A stretch of DNA of 64,000 nt, taken from contig NZ_CP151800.1 of NCBI RefSeq assembly GCF_038449125.1, positions 3,196,406-3,260,405 on the forward strand. The letters run 5' to 3'. Position 1 is the first letter of the stretch. Each line of letters opens with the position of its first letter. The DNA is from Kosakonia sp. BYX6. GTDB lineage: Bacteria > Pseudomonadota > Gammaproteobacteria > Enterobacterales > Enterobacteriaceae. Made by a program: the position numbers and the translations under genes. Shown here in pieces: positions 1-8,594 of the stretch. The notes under the pieces are model-generated. The model was not told the origin of the DNA. It was given only the letters and a program-made list of their open reading frames with translations, and ran no database searches.

Positions 1-197
1 CAATAAACGCCTGATGGCGCTTCGCTTATCAGGCCTACCCAACCTGTGCCGAACTTGTAGGCCGGAAAGGCGTAAGCCGCATCCGGCAATAAACGCCTGA
101 TGGCGCTTCGCTTATCAGGCCTACCCATCCTGTGCCGAATTTGTAGGCCGGATAAGGCGGTAAGCCGCCATCCGGCAATAAACGCCGATGGCGCCGC
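1..197. repeat. REP/BIME array (two units plus a partial third)
   Basis: Two near-identical units start at 1 and 87, and a truncated third starts at 176. Each opens with CAATAAACGCC, continues into a hairpin made of GCCTGATGGCGC and its complement, and ends in a second palindrome around GTAGGCCGG...CATCCGGC. This is the standard REP (palindromic unit) architecture found in enteric intergenic regions. It lies just downstream of ybhL, where such elements usually affect mRNA ends, and may continue left of the window. Confidence 0.85.
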
Positions 198-222
198 CAC
201 AAAGCGCCACCAAACAAATGCC

Positions 223-930
223 TTAACGTCGGTTGCCGAAAATCCGCAGCAGCATCAGGAACAGGTTAATAAAGTCGAGATACAGCGTTAACGCGCCGAG
301 AATCGAGTACTTACGCAATTGCGCAGTGTCGCTGACGTTAATCTGCTGACCGATGTTTTTCAATTTTTGCGTGTCGTAGGCTGTCAGGCCAACGAAAATC
401 ACCACGCCGATATAGGTCACCGCCCACATCAGCGCTTCGCTTTTCAGCCAGAAGTTGACCAGCGAGGCGAGCACAATACCGATAAGCCCCATAAACAGCA
501 TATTGCCGAAGCCGCTGAGATCGCGCTTGGTGGTGTAGCCATACAGGCTCATCGCGCCGAACATCCCGGCGGTGACCACAAAGGTCGCGGCGATCGATTG
601 CGCAGTGTAGACCAGCAAAATACTGGAGATGGTCAGCCCGGTGAGCGCGGAATAGAGCATAAATAGCGAAGTGGCGACGCCCGCGCTCAGTTTATGAATC
701 ATCCCGGAAAGAACAAACACCAGCGCCAGTTGGGCGATGATCAGGCCAAAGAAGGTTATCTGACTGGAAAAGACGAAGCTCATGATGGCTTCGCTGCGCG
801 CGGCGTACCAGGCGACAAACGCGGTCAGTAACAGACCGCAGGTCATCCAGCCATACACTTGCGCCATGTACGTTTGCAGACCGGTGCGGCTGCTCTGCAC
901 GATAGAATCGGAACGGGGGAAACGATCCAT
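223..930 (-). CDS. ybhL: YbhL, BI-1/YccA-family inner membrane protein
   Basis: The 235-residue protein matches E. coli YbhL (about 234 aa) almost throughout. It has about seven hydrophobic segments and the Bax-inhibitor-1 family C-terminal half (AYDTQKLKN, then a final helix ending LLRIFGNRR). I chose the ATG at 930 because an AGGAG lies just upstream and the protein then starts MDRFPRSDS as in relatives; an ATG nine codons earlier has no better support. Members are integral inner-membrane proteins, some linked to ion leak or protease interplay, but the function of YbhL itself is unsettled. It follows the moa operon on the same strand with a 56-base gap. Confidence 0.95.
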   Translation of the reverse strand: MDRFPRSDSIVQSSRTGLQTYMAQVYGWMTCGLLLTAFVAWYAARSEAIMSFVFSSQITFFGLIIAQLALVFVLSGMIHKLSAGVATSLFMLYSALTGLTISSILLVYTAQSIAATFVVTAGMFGAMSLYGYTTKRDLSGFGNMLFMGLIGIVLASLVNFWLKSEALMWAVTYIGVVIFVGLTAYDTQKLKNIGQQINVSDTAQLRKYSILGALTLYLDFINLFLMLLRIFGNRR

Positions 931-986
931 AATCACTCCTGATTGATGGGATAACACTATAAGGTTAACACATCATTGCCGACCTA

Positions 987-1439
987 TTACCAGCGTTTCG
1001 CTGCCTGTTTATCGCTGTCGCGGGCTTCGACCCAGCGCTCCCCTTCCGGCGTCGCTTCGCGCTTCCAGAACGGCGCGCGGGTTTTCAGATAATCCATAAT
1101 AAATTGTCCGGCTTCGAAGGCGCTGCTGCGGTGCGCGCTGGCGGCACCGACAAACACAATCTCGTCGCCCGGCCACAGTTCGCCAACGCGGTGATAAACC
1201 GTCACACGCCCAAGCGGCCAGCGGCTGCGCGCGTCGTCGACAATTTCCGCCAGCGATTTTTCGGTCATGCCGGGGTAATGTTCCAGGGTTAACGCACTCA
1301 CGCTGTCGCCCAGATTGTGGTTGCGCACTTTGCCGGTAAACGTCACAACTGCGCCGTCTTCGTCGCAGGCCGCCAGCCAGGTGTACTCCTCGCCGACATT
1401 AAACGCCGCGCGATCGACACAAATTCGCGTTTCGCTCAT
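987..1439 (-). CDS. moaE: Molybdopterin synthase catalytic subunit MoaE
   Basis: This 150-residue protein is the large subunit of molybdopterin synthase, which inserts two sulfurs from MoaD thiocarboxylate into cyclic pyranopterin monophosphate. Family landmarks include FTGKVRNHNLGD, the LEHYPGMTEK segment and the conserved KTRAPFWKRE near the C-terminus containing the active-site lysines. The start at 1439 gives the usual family length; the open frame runs 21 codons further upstream into moaD. Only one base separates the moaD stop from this start, so the two subunits are probably translationally coupled. It is the last gene of moaABCDE. Confidence 0.97.
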   Translation of the reverse strand: MSETRICVDRAAFNVGEEYTWLAACDEDGAVVTFTGKVRNHNLGDSVSALTLEHYPGMTEKSLAEIVDDARSRWPLGRVTVYHRVGELWPGDEIVFVGAASAHRSSAFEAGQFIMDYLKTRAPFWKREATPEGERWVEARDSDKQAAKRW

Positions 1440-1440
1440 C

Positions 1441-1686
1441 TCAACCTCCGGTGACCGGTGGGAAAAAGGCCACTTCATCACCGCTTGCCAGCGGGTGGTC
1501 AAAACTGACTAACGTCTGGTTGACCGCCGCCAGCAGTTTGCCCTCTTCCAGCGCCAGTTCCCAACGTCCGCCCTGCGCAACCAAATGCTGGCGCAGCGCT
1601 TCAACGGAGGGGAAAACCGTGTCGACGGAGATGCTGTCGCAGCCGACCAGTTCACGCACCTGCGCGAAAAACAGTACGTTAATCAT
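1441..1686 (-). CDS. moaD: Molybdopterin synthase sulfur carrier MoaD
   Basis: An 81-residue ubiquitin-fold protein ending in the obligatory Gly-Gly (FFPPVTGG). The terminal glycine is adenylated by MoeB and turned into a thiocarboxylate that donates sulfur within the MoaD-MoaE heterotetramer. The start at 1686 ([13 protein letters not shown]) gives exactly the E. coli length and overlaps the end of moaC by 8 bases, a typical coupling arrangement. Everything visible fits a normal functional copy. Confidence 0.97.
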   Translation of the reverse strand: MINVLFFAQVRELVGCDSISVDTVFPSVEALRQHLVAQGGRWELALEEGKLLAAVNQTLVSFDHPLASGDEVAFFPPVTGG

Positions 1687-2164
1687 GGTTATCTGCCCTG
1701 AAATCCCCCGATTTGCCGCCGCTTTTCGCCAGCAGACGCACCGGGCCAATCACCATATCTTTTTGCACCGCTTTGCACATGTCATAGATGGTCAGCGCGG
1801 CGACGGAAGCCGCGGTTAACGCTTCCATCTCCACGCCGGTTTTACCGCTCAGGCGACAGACCGCTTCAACGCGCACGCGGTTGTGTTCCGGCTGGGCCTG
1901 TAGCAGCACTTCCACTTTGCTGAGCAACAGCGGATGGCACAACGGGATCAGTTCCCAGGTGCGTTTTGCCGCCTGGATACCGGCGATACGCGCGGTGGCG
2001 AAGACATCGCCTTTATGGTGGCTGCCGTCGACAATCATCGCCAGCGTTTGCGGCAGCATAGTGACAAAGGCTTCGGCGCGCGCTTCACGCACGGTTTCCG
2101 CTTTGGCGGAGACATCCACCATATGCGCTTCGCCGTCGGCGTTAATATGGGTCAGTTGTGACAT
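1679..2164 (-). CDS. moaC: Cyclic pyranopterin monophosphate synthase MoaC
   Basis: This 161-residue protein has the same length as E. coli MoaC. It converts the 3',8-cyclo-GTP made by MoaA into cyclic pyranopterin monophosphate, the second half of step one of molybdenum cofactor synthesis. Visible signatures are the [10 protein letters not shown] segment, the [12 protein letters not shown] loop and [19 protein letters not shown], which carries the catalytic lysine region. The gene lies 3 bases downstream of moaB and overlaps moaD, consistent with one polycistronic message. Confidence 0.97.
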   Translation of the reverse strand: MSQLTHINADGEAHMVDVSAKAETVREARAEAFVTMLPQTLAMIVDGSHHKGDVFATARIAGIQAAKRTWELIPLCHPLLLSKVEVLLQAQPEHNRVRVEAVCRLSGKTGVEMEALTAASVAALTIYDMCKAVQKDMVIGPVRLLAKSGGKSGDFRADNHD

Positions 2165-2167
2165 AAC

Positions 2168-2680
2168 TTACTTCTTCAAATGGGAATGGAAATTACACGG
2201 GCGCGTGCGCGCATCGAGTTGCGGCTCGATGATGTTTTCCCATGCGGTGCGGCAGGCTTTGGTCGAGCCGGGCATGGCGAAAATCAGCGTCTGGTTGGCC
2301 ATGCCAGCCAGCGCGCGCGATTGCAGCGTCGAGGTGGCAATGTCTTCAAACGACAGCATGCGAAACACTTCGCCAAAGCCGTCAATCACGCGATCAAACA
2401 GCGGCAACAACGCTTCGGGAACCTGATCGCCCTCGGTAAAGCCCGTGCCGCCGGTAATCAACACGACTTGCACCTCTTCGCTGGCGATCCATGCAGAAAC
2501 TTGCGCGCGAATGGCGTAGCGGTTCTCTTTCACAATTGCTTTATCGACCAGTTGATGACCGGCATCGTGCGCGACATCGCGCAGATAATGGCCGGAGGTA
2601 TCATCGTCTTCACCACGGCGGTTCGACACCGTCAAAATAGCAAGCCTTACCGGGATAAACTCCGCGCTGACCTGGCTCAT
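2168..2680 (-). CDS. moaB: MoaB, MogA/MoaB-family molybdopterin-binding protein
   Basis: A 170-residue member of the MoaB/Mog fold that binds molybdopterin. The signature LITGGTGFTEGD and the later AMPGSTKACRTAWE segment are intact. In E. coli this protein is not essential for cofactor synthesis, since MogA does the adenylylation; its exact role is unresolved. The gene is 17 bases downstream of moaA and 3 bases upstream of moaC. Confidence 0.96.
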   Translation of the reverse strand: MSQVSAEFIPVRLAILTVSNRRGEDDDTSGHYLRDVAHDAGHQLVDKAIVKENRYAIRAQVSAWIASEEVQVVLITGGTGFTEGDQVPEALLPLFDRVIDGFGEVFRMLSFEDIATSTLQSRALAGMANQTLIFAMPGSTKACRTAWENIIEPQLDARTRPCNFHSHLKK

Positions 2681-2697
2681 GTCATTCTCCTTGCGGC

Positions 2698-3687
2698 TTA
2701 ACCGCCGATGTATGAAAGGTTTTGCGTAATACCTGTATTGCCCTGATGCAGGAAATGCGTCTGTTTTTTATGCGTTAACGCGCTCGCGATACGCTGTTCG
2801 AGCATCAGTTGCTGGGCGTCAGCTTGCAGCAAGTCGCGCAGATCCACGCCGCCATCGCCAAACAAACATAAATGGAGTTTGCCGGTGGACGACACGCGCA
2901 GGCGGTTGCAGCTGGCGCAGAAATCTTTTTCATACGGCATGATAAGACCGATTTCACCGACATAATCCGGGTGGCAGAACACTTGCGCCGGGCCGTCGCT
3001 GCGCTGGCGCAACTGGTGGATCCAGCCGCGTTTGAGCAGTTCGTCGCGCAAAACCATGCCGGAGAGGTGATGGTTGCGAAACAGTTCGCTTCCTTCGCCG
3101 GTCTCCATCAGTTCAATAAAGCGTAGCTGGATGGGGCGGGATTGGATCCACGCCAGAAAGGTGTCGAGCTGGTGGTGATTCACGTCGCGCATCAGCACGG
3201 TGTTGACTTTGACTTTGGCAAAGCCCGCCGTGAATGCGGCGTCGATACCCTCCATCACCTGGCGGAATTTATCCTGACCGGTAATGGCATGAAACTGGCG
3301 GGCATCGAGACTGTCGACGCTGACATTGATGGCGGTAAGCCCGGCATCGCGCCACTGGGCGACATCGCGGGAGAGGCGATAACCATTGGTGGTAACAGCA
3401 ATCTGGCGGATGGCGCTGTTTTCGCGCACCGCTGCGATGATGTCGGCGAAATCGCGACGCAGCGACGGTTCACCGCCGGTCAGGCGCACTTTTTCGGTGC
3501 CCATCGCGCTGAAGGCGCGGGTCACCCGACGAATTTCTTCGACGCTCAGAAAGCCATTATTGTTGACGCCGCTCGGTTTGTAGCCGTTCGGCAAGCAGTA
3601 GGTGCAACGAAAATTGCACACATCGGTGATCGACAAACGCAAGTAGAAGAACTTACGCGCGAACGCATCAGTCAGTTGTGAGGCCAT
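2698..3687 (-). CDS. moaA: GTP 3',8-cyclase MoaA (radical SAM)
   Basis: MoaA starts molybdenum cofactor synthesis by turning GTP into 3',8-cyclo-GTP using two [4Fe-4S] clusters. The SAM-cluster motif C-x3-C-x2-C is at residues 24-31 (VCNFRCTYC), the second cluster cysteines are in [10 protein letters not shown] with a third at LHLCLF, and the protein ends in the required Gly-Gly (SYIGG). The frame is open for 78 more codons, but the ATG at 3687 with an upstream GGAAAGG gives the 329-aa family length and leaves room for the riboswitch leader. First gene of the operon. Confidence 0.97.
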   Translation of the reverse strand: MASQLTDAFARKFFYLRLSITDVCNFRCTYCLPNGYKPSGVNNNGFLSVEEIRRVTRAFSAMGTEKVRLTGGEPSLRRDFADIIAAVRENSAIRQIAVTTNGYRLSRDVAQWRDAGLTAINVSVDSLDARQFHAITGQDKFRQVMEGIDAAFTAGFAKVKVNTVLMRDVNHHQLDTFLAWIQSRPIQLRFIELMETGEGSELFRNHHLSGMVLRDELLKRGWIHQLRQRSDGPAQVFCHPDYVGEIGLIMPYEKDFCASCNRLRVSSTGKLHLCLFGDGGVDLRDLLQADAQQLMLEQRIASALTHKKQTHFLHQGNTGITQNLSYIGG

Positions 3688-3711
3688 GTACACCTTTCCA
3701 AATACGGGAGA

Positions 3712-3800
3712 TGCAGTCATTTCTTTCTGCACCCTGGCAGCGAAACCTGTCGGTTTGCTACGGCCAAAGCACCATGTCGTTTGATTTAGGTGGCAGAGGC
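3712..3800 (-). ncRNA. Moco-RNA-type riboswitch in the moaA leader
   Basis: On the minus strand the 5' UTR of moaA contains an outer stem pairing the region at 3797-3788 (TCTGCCACCT) with 3734-3725 (AGGGTGCAGA), with one bulge. Inside are short helices around GACATGGTGC and GTAGCAAACCGACAGG, followed by a run into the ribosome-binding site. Position, size and the enclosed sequence resemble the E. coli moaA Moco RNA, a conserved structured leader thought to sense molybdenum or tungsten cofactor. I recognised this by pairing and recall; a covariance-model search was not possible. Confidence 0.75.
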
Positions 3801-3880
3801 TTGAGTGTATGTTACGGAGTAACGCTAAAATTGCTGTTGGCGATAGTAGCGCGAACGTTGGGCTTTCGCCATCACGATTG

Positions 3881-3906
3881 TCGTTATATAAACCGATACA
3901 TAGCGA
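3881..3906. promoter_or_regulatory. ModE binding site upstream of moaA
   Basis: TCGTTATATA (3881-3890), six bases, then TACATAGCGA (3897-3906): an imperfect inverted repeat with the ModE consensus arms and the same 26-base span as the site upstream of modA in this window. ModE-molybdate activates moa transcription in E. coli, so this site probably couples cofactor synthesis to molybdate. Confidence 0.8.
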
Positions 3907-4045
3907 CATAATCGTGCACATTCGCTACAGAGTACGTGAAAATCGCGCTTTTGCTTTGATATGTGTCATTTTCAGCTCTGCGCGGCATCGTCTTTTGGTG
4001 GTATTTAGGCTAACGTAGCGCGATTAATTATCTTAAGGAATTACT

Positions 4046-4954
4046 ATGCGCAATCGCACACTTGCAGACCTGGATCGTGTTGTTGCCCTCGGCGGCGGGC
4101 ATGGCCTCGGGCGTGTGATGTCTTCGCTGGCCTCACTGGGATCGCGACTTACTGGCATTGTGACCACCACCGATAACGGCGGGTCAACCGGGCGAATTCG
4201 CCGCGCTGAAGGCGGTATCGCCTGGGGCGATATGCGCAACTGTTTGAATCAATTGATCACCGAACCGAGCGTGGCCTCGGCGATGTTTGAGTACCGTTTT
4301 AGCGGTAATGGCGAACTTTCCGGTCATAACCTCGGAAACTTGATGTTAAAGGCGCTCGATCACCTGAGCGTGCGGCCTCTGGAAGCCATCAATTTAATTC
4401 GCAATTTATTAAAGGTCGACGCCATTTTAATTCCGATGTCCGAGCAACCCGTGGATTTAATGGCCACCGACAGCGAAGGCAATGTGGTTTACGGCGAGGT
4501 CAATATTGACCAACTGCACGCGCCGATACAGGAATTGATGCTTTCACCCAAAGTGCATGCCACTCGCGAAGCGGTACAGGCCATTGCGGAAGCGGACTTA
4601 ATTATTATTGGCCCCGGCAGCTTCTACACCAGTTTATTACCGCTGTTATTGCTTGATGATCTAGCTCAGGCGCTTCGCCGCACACCAGCGCAGGTGGTGT
4701 ATATCGGCAATCTTGGTAAAGAACTCAGCCCCGCCGCCGCCAGCCTGTCGCTGGAAAATAAGTTGTCCATTATGGAGCAGTACATCGGTAAGCGAATTAT
4801 TGACGCGGCCATTGTTGGGCCAAAAGTCGATGTCAGCATGGTGCATGATCGGCTGATCATTCAGGAAGTGTTAGAAGCGAGCGATATTCCCTATCGTCAC
4901 GACCGCCATTTGCTGCACAACGCACTGGAAAAAGCGGTTCAGCAGCTTGGTTAA
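4046..4954 (+). CDS. ybhK: YbhK, YvcK/GluQ-type (CofD-fold) protein
   Basis: The 302-residue protein is the same length as E. coli YbhK and shares its N-terminal nucleotide-binding GGGHGLGRV at 16-24, [14 protein letters not shown], and [12 protein letters not shown]. The family (YvcK in Bacillus) has a 2-phospho-L-lactate-transferase-like fold, binds UDP-sugars in Gram-positives and affects gluconeogenic growth and cell shape there; the enteric role is unclear. It is divergent from moaA across 358 bases and reads toward eptA. A GC-rich hairpin at about 4962-4985 followed by TTTTCTT could end its transcript. Confidence 0.93.
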   Translation: MRNRTLADLDRVVALGGGHGLGRVMSSLASLGSRLTGIVTTTDNGGSTGRIRRAEGGIAWGDMRNCLNQLITEPSVASAMFEYRFSGNGELSGHNLGNLMLKALDHLSVRPLEAINLIRNLLKVDAILIPMSEQPVDLMATDSEGNVVYGEVNIDQLHAPIQELMLSPKVHATREAVQAIAEADLIIIGPGSFYTSLLPLLLLDDLAQALRRTPAQVVYIGNLGKELSPAAASLSLENKLSIMEQYIGKRIIDAAIVGPKVDVSMVHDRLIIQEVLEASDIPYRHDRHLLHNALEKAVQQLG

Positions 4955-4989
4955 CCCGTAGGCGGGCATTTCCGGTCCGCCGCGGTTTT

Positions 4990-5014
4990 CTTAAGTTCTT
5001 AAGGTTGTCTTAAA
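4990..5014 (+). promoter_or_regulatory. PmrA (BasR) box upstream of eptA
   Basis: CTTAAG at 4998-5003, five bases, CTTAAA at 5009-5014: the PmrA direct-repeat consensus with the canonical 5-base spacer. A third CTTAAG hexamer lies 2 bases further upstream (4990-4995). The site is 45 bases before the eptA start and implies autoregulation of the eptA-basR-basS operon by BasR. Confidence 0.88.
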
Positions 5015-5058
5015 AAACGGCTGTCAGCATAGCGCTACTTTCATTGCAGGATCTGAAT

Positions 5059-6702
5059 ATGCGCATGCTTCATCTTCGTCGGCCCGCGTTGAGCCGCCTT
5101 CTTTTTATTTATCTTTTTACGCTGATCATCGCACTGGGCCTGAATATCGCCTTTTATCGCCAGGCATTTACCTTATTGCCGGTGAACACACTGCATAACT
5201 GGTTGGTGTTTCTTTCGATGCCGCTGGTCGCTTTCAGCGTCATTAATATTGTGCTCTGCCTGGCCTCGTTTATTCGCCTCGACCGGTTGGTCATTACGCT
5301 GTTTGTACTGGTCAGCGCCGCGGCGCAATATTTCATTTCGACGTTCGGTATTATTATTGACCGCTCGATGATCACCAATATTCTCGACACCACGGCGGCA
5401 GAAAGTTTCGCGCTGATGTCGACCAACATGGTGCTGACGCTGTTATTCACCGCACTTTTGCCGGTGATCGTCGCCTGGTGGATCAAAATTAAACCCAGCC
5501 GTTCCGCGTTACGCACTATTTCGCTGCGCATTGCGAGTGTGGTGATTTCCGCGCTGATTATCGTTGCTGTCGCGCTGCTGTTTTATAAAGATTACGCCTC
5601 GCTGTTTCGCAACAATAAAGAACTGGTGAAATCCCTTAGCCCGTCCAATTCTATTGCCGCGTCCTTGTCGTGGTATTCCCATAACCGTATGGACAACCTG
5701 CCGCTGGTGAAAATCGGTGAAGATGCGCACCAGCGCCCGGAAATGCAAAACGGCCCGCGCAAAAACCTGACGATTTTAGTATTGGGTGAAACATCGCGCG
5801 CGGCCGATTTTTCCCTCGGCGGGTATGCGCGTGAAACGAATCCGTTATTGAAACAGGACAATGTTGTCTATTTCCCGAACACCACGTCCTGCGGTACCGC
5901 CACCGCTGTTTCCGTGCCTTGCATGTTTTCCGGGATGACGCGCGCGCATTACGATGACCAGCTTGCGCATCATCAGGAAGGGTTGCTGGATATTATTCAA
6001 CGCGCGGGAATTCAGGTGCAGTGGAATGAAAACGACGGCGGTTGTAAAGGCGTGTGCGACCGCGTGCCACATAAAGATATGACGCAATTAAACCTGGCGG
6101 ATTACTGCATTAAAGGCGAATGCCAGGACGAAATTTTATTCCACGACCTCGCCAGTGATATCGATAAATTGCAGGGCGATGGGCTAATTGTTTTACATAC
6201 CATCGGCAGCCACGGGCCAACCTATTACAACCGTTATCCGCCGCAGTTCCGCAAATTCACGCCGACCTGCGATACCAACGAAATACAGACTTGTTCGCAG
6301 CAACAACTGGTGAATACCTACGACAACACGATTTTGTATGTCGACTATATTGTTGATAAAGCGATTAAATTGCTGCAGTCGAAGCAGGATAAGTTCACTA
6401 CCAGCCTGGTGTACCTCTCCGATCATGGGGAATCGCTGGGTGAAAATGGCGTCTATTTGCATGGTTTGCCCTACTCCATTGCGCCTGAAACGCAAAAACA
6501 TGTACCGCTGCTGATTTGGTTATCTGAGGATTATCAAAAACGTTACGCCATCAACAACCAGTGTTTGCAAAAAAATGCGCGCGAAAAGCAGGTTTCGCAG
6601 GATAATCTTTTCCCGACGATGTTGGGTCTATTGGGCGTCAGCACAAAAGAGTACCGCGCTGAAGACGATATTTTAACGCCGTGCCGGGAGCAGGCTAAAT
6701 GA
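5059..6702 (+). CDS. eptA: Lipid A phosphoethanolamine transferase EptA (PmrC)
   Basis: EptA transfers phosphoethanolamine from phosphatidylethanolamine to lipid A phosphates in the outer leaflet of the inner membrane, lowering surface charge and polymyxin binding. The N-terminal ~180 residues form five hydrophobic helices. The periplasmic sulfatase-fold domain shows the zinc/nucleophile motif set: GETSRA with E244, the nucleophile in SCGTATA at T280, and [11 protein letters not shown]. The ATG at 5059 has AGGA 7 bases upstream and gives 547 aa, the Salmonella length; a TTG at 5044 is less likely. It overlaps basR by 4 bases and follows a PmrA box. The locus is not at its K-12 position. Confidence 0.95.
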   Translation: MRMLHLRRPALSRLLFIYLFTLIIALGLNIAFYRQAFTLLPVNTLHNWLVFLSMPLVAFSVINIVLCLASFIRLDRLVITLFVLVSAAAQYFISTFGIIIDRSMITNILDTTAAESFALMSTNMVLTLLFTALLPVIVAWWIKIKPSRSALRTISLRIASVVISALIIVAVALLFYKDYASLFRNNKELVKSLSPSNSIAASLSWYSHNRMDNLPLVKIGEDAHQRPEMQNGPRKNLTILVLGETSRAADFSLGGYARETNPLLKQDNVVYFPNTTSCGTATAVSVPCMFSGMTRAHYDDQLAHHQEGLLDIIQRAGIQVQWNENDGGCKGVCDRVPHKDMTQLNLADYCIKGECQDEILFHDLASDIDKLQGDGLIVLHTIGSHGPTYYNRYPPQFRKFTPTCDTNEIQTCSQQQLVNTYDNTILYVDYIVDKAIKLLQSKQDKFTTSLVYLSDHGESLGENGVYLHGLPYSIAPETQKHVPLLIWLSEDYQKRYAINNQCLQKNAREKQVSQDNLFPTMLGLLGVSTKEYRAEDDILTPCREQAK

Positions 6703-7370
6703 AGATTCTGGTGATTGAAGACGATGCCCTGCTGTTGCAGGGCTTGATTCTGGCGATGCAAAGTGAAGGTTACGCCTGCGATGGCGTCTCCACCGCACAC
6801 GAAGCGGCACTTTGCCTGGCGAACGGCCATTACAGCTTGATCGTGCTCGATTTGGGTTTACCCGACGAAGACGGTTTGCACCTGCTCACCCGGTTACGAC
6901 GGGAAAAATATACCCAGCCGGTGCTGATCCTGACCGCCCGCGATACCATTGAAGATCGCATTTCCGGGCTGGATACCGGCGCGGATGATTACCTGGTTAA
7001 ACCGTTTGCCCTCGACGAACTGAATGCCCGCATCCGCGCATTGCTGCGCCGCCATCATAATCAGGGCGATAACGAAATCACGCATGGTAATTTGACCTTG
7101 AATGTCACCCGCCGCCAGGCGTGGCTGGAGGGGCAATTGCTGGAGTTGACGCCGAAGGAGTACGCCCTGTTATCACGGCTGATGCTGAAAGCCGACAGCC
7201 CGGTGCACCGGGAAATTCTCTACAACGATATCTACAACTGGGATAACGAACCGTCGACCAACACGCTGGAAGTGCATATTCACAACCTGCGGGAAAAAAT
7301 CGGCAAATCGCGCATCCGCACGGTGCGTGGGTTCGGTTATATGCTGGTGCAACCGCAGGACAAGGACTGA
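6699..7370 (+). CDS. basR: Response regulator BasR (PmrA)
   Basis: A 223-residue OmpR-family regulator. The receiver domain has the acidic pair at E7-D8-D9, the phospho-acceptor D51 in [12 protein letters not shown]-loop ILTARD and the invariant lysine in YLVKPF. The winged-helix DNA-binding domain occupies about residues 125-220 ([33 protein letters not shown]). The match to PmrA/BasR, the ATGA overlap with eptA and the 3-base gap to basS make a pmrCAB operon. It should bind the CTTAAT-type repeats seen at 4998-5014 and 8595-8611. Confidence 0.95.
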   Translation: MKILVIEDDALLLQGLILAMQSEGYACDGVSTAHEAALCLANGHYSLIVLDLGLPDEDGLHLLTRLRREKYTQPVLILTARDTIEDRISGLDTGADDYLVKPFALDELNARIRALLRRHHNQGDNEITHGNLTLNVTRRQAWLEGQLLELTPKEYALLSRLMLKADSPVHREILYNDIYNWDNEPSTNTLEVHIHNLREKIGKSRIRTVRGFGYMLVQPQDKD

Positions 7371-7373
7371 CTG

Positions 7374-8486
7374 ATGGCGCTATTCAATTTCAGGCACTGG
7401 AGCATGCGCAACCGGCTGCTGCTGACCATCGGCGGCATTCTGGTGTTTTGCCAGTTGGTCAGCGTCTTCTGGCTCTGGCACGAAAGCGAAGAGCAGATCC
7501 AGTTGCTGGTGCAAAGCGCGGTTCATAACCATAACAACCGCAAACATATCGAACATGAAGTGCGCGAAGCGGTCGCCAGCTTGCTGGTGCCAAGCTTACT
7601 GATTATCGGCCTGGCGCTGCTGCTCTGTATGCAGGCGGTGAAAGCCATTACCCGACCGCTGTCGGAATTGCAGCGCGAGCTGAATAAACGCACGCCGAAT
7701 AATTTACAACCGATCACCCTGAACCACAGCGTCAGCGAAGTGGAAGCGGTGACCTCCTCAATTAACGAACTGGTTTCCCGGCTGACCTTGACCCTCGATC
7801 GGGAACGGCTGTTTACCGCCGATGTTGCGCATGAATTACGCACACCGCTCGCCGGGCTGCGGTTGCATCTGGAATTGATGGCAAAAACCAGCGGAGTGAA
7901 TGTCGAGCCGCTGGTCCAGCGCCTCGATCAAATGACGGAAAACATTGCGCAGTTGCTGCTACTGGCCCGCGTCGGGCAGTCGTTTTCGGCGGGTAGTTAC
8001 CAGCAAGTGATGCTGCTGGACGATGTGGTAACGCCGATGGCTGGCGAACTGGAAACGATGCTGGCTGCACGCGAACAAAAGCTTGTTGTGCAGGTGGAAG
8101 ACGAAGACAGGGCGGTTTCAGGCGATGCCACGCTGTTGCGGTTGCTTCTAAGAAACCTGGTGGAGAATGCGCATCGCTACAGCCCGGTAGGATCGACCAT
8201 TACCGTGCGCGTAGAACGCGCTGTAACGCCGATACTCGCCGTGGAAGACGAAGGGCCAGGTATCGACGAAAGCCGCAGTGGTGAGCTGAGTAAGGCGTTT
8301 GTGCGAATGGATAGCCGCTATGGCGGCACTGGTCTGGGGTTAAGTATTGTCTCAAGGATTGCGCAACTGCATGATGCGCAATTTTTCCTGCACAACCGCC
8401 TGAAACAAACTGGCGTGCGGGCCTGGGTTAACTTTAACTCGCCTGACAGAGGTATTGTCAGTAGCTCAGCACCCAAAGATGAGTGA
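7374..8486 (+). CDS. basS: Sensor histidine kinase BasS (PmrB)
   Basis: This 370-residue kinase has two transmembrane helices (about 15-35 and 67-88) flanking a short periplasmic loop. The loop keeps two acidic ExxE motifs, E37-S-E-E40 and E62-V-R-E65, matching the ferric-iron sensing motifs of Salmonella PmrB. The HAMP linker is followed by the H-box ADVAHELRTPL with H153, then N (LLRNLVENAHRYSP), G1 (DEGPGI) and G2 (GGTGLGLSIV) boxes. It phosphorylates BasR in response to Fe3+, Al3+ or mild acid. Its last 29 bases lie antisense to the micro-ORF at 8458-8550. Confidence 0.95.
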   Translation: MALFNFRHWSMRNRLLLTIGGILVFCQLVSVFWLWHESEEQIQLLVQSAVHNHNNRKHIEHEVREAVASLLVPSLLIIGLALLLCMQAVKAITRPLSELQRELNKRTPNNLQPITLNHSVSEVEAVTSSINELVSRLTLTLDRERLFTADVAHELRTPLAGLRLHLELMAKTSGVNVEPLVQRLDQMTENIAQLLLLARVGQSFSAGSYQQVMLLDDVVTPMAGELETMLAAREQKLVVQVEDEDRAVSGDATLLRLLLRNLVENAHRYSPVGSTITVRVERAVTPILAVEDEGPGIDESRSGELSKAFVRMDSRYGGTGLGLSIVSRIAQLHDAQFFLHNRLKQTGVRAWVNFNSPDRGIVSSSAPKDE

Positions 8487-8550
8487 AGCCAATCACTAAT
8501 GCCAGCGCGAAAGCGACGGCGAGAAACTCACGAATATTGATTTGTTGCAT
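8458..8550 (-). CDS. pmrR: Probable PmrR: 30-aa PmrA-controlled inner-membrane peptide
   Basis: This short frame encodes 30 residues: a polar N-terminus (MQQINIRE), one hydrophobic helix (about 9-22) and an aromatic C-terminus ending LWVLSY. A strong GGAGGAG Shine-Dalgarno sits 6 bases before the ATG, and a perfect PmrA box (CTTAAT-N5-CTTAAT) is 45 bases upstream. Salmonella and E. coli PmrR are PmrA-activated membrane peptides of 29-30 aa that inhibit LpxT, so that EptA can modify lipid A. Length, topology, the Phe/Trp/Tyr-rich tail (as I recall it) and the regulatory site all agree. It is antisense to the end of basS. The homology is weak by eye and rests mainly on context. Confidence 0.75.
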   Translation of the reverse strand: MQQINIREFLAVAFALALVIGFTHLWVLSY

Positions 8551-8584
8551 CAGACTCTCCTCCCGGAAAACGAAAGAGAGTCTG
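8551..8584 (-). promoter_or_regulatory. 5'-UTR hairpin around the pmrR ribosome-binding site
   Basis: A perfect 9-base inverted repeat, CAGACTCTC (8551-8559) and GAGAGTCTG (8576-8584), encloses a 16-base loop. In the mRNA the stem's 3' arm abuts the AUG and the purine-rich Shine-Dalgarno is split between the stem and loop. Such a structure could control translation of the peptide. The repeat is seen directly; its role is inferred. Confidence 0.55.
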
Positions 8585-8594
8585 ACAAAGCAAT

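Noticed and set aside
5044-5058. TTG at 5044 as the eptA start
   Set aside because: The ATG at 5059 has AGGA at good spacing and gives the family length; the TTG is inside the likely leader.
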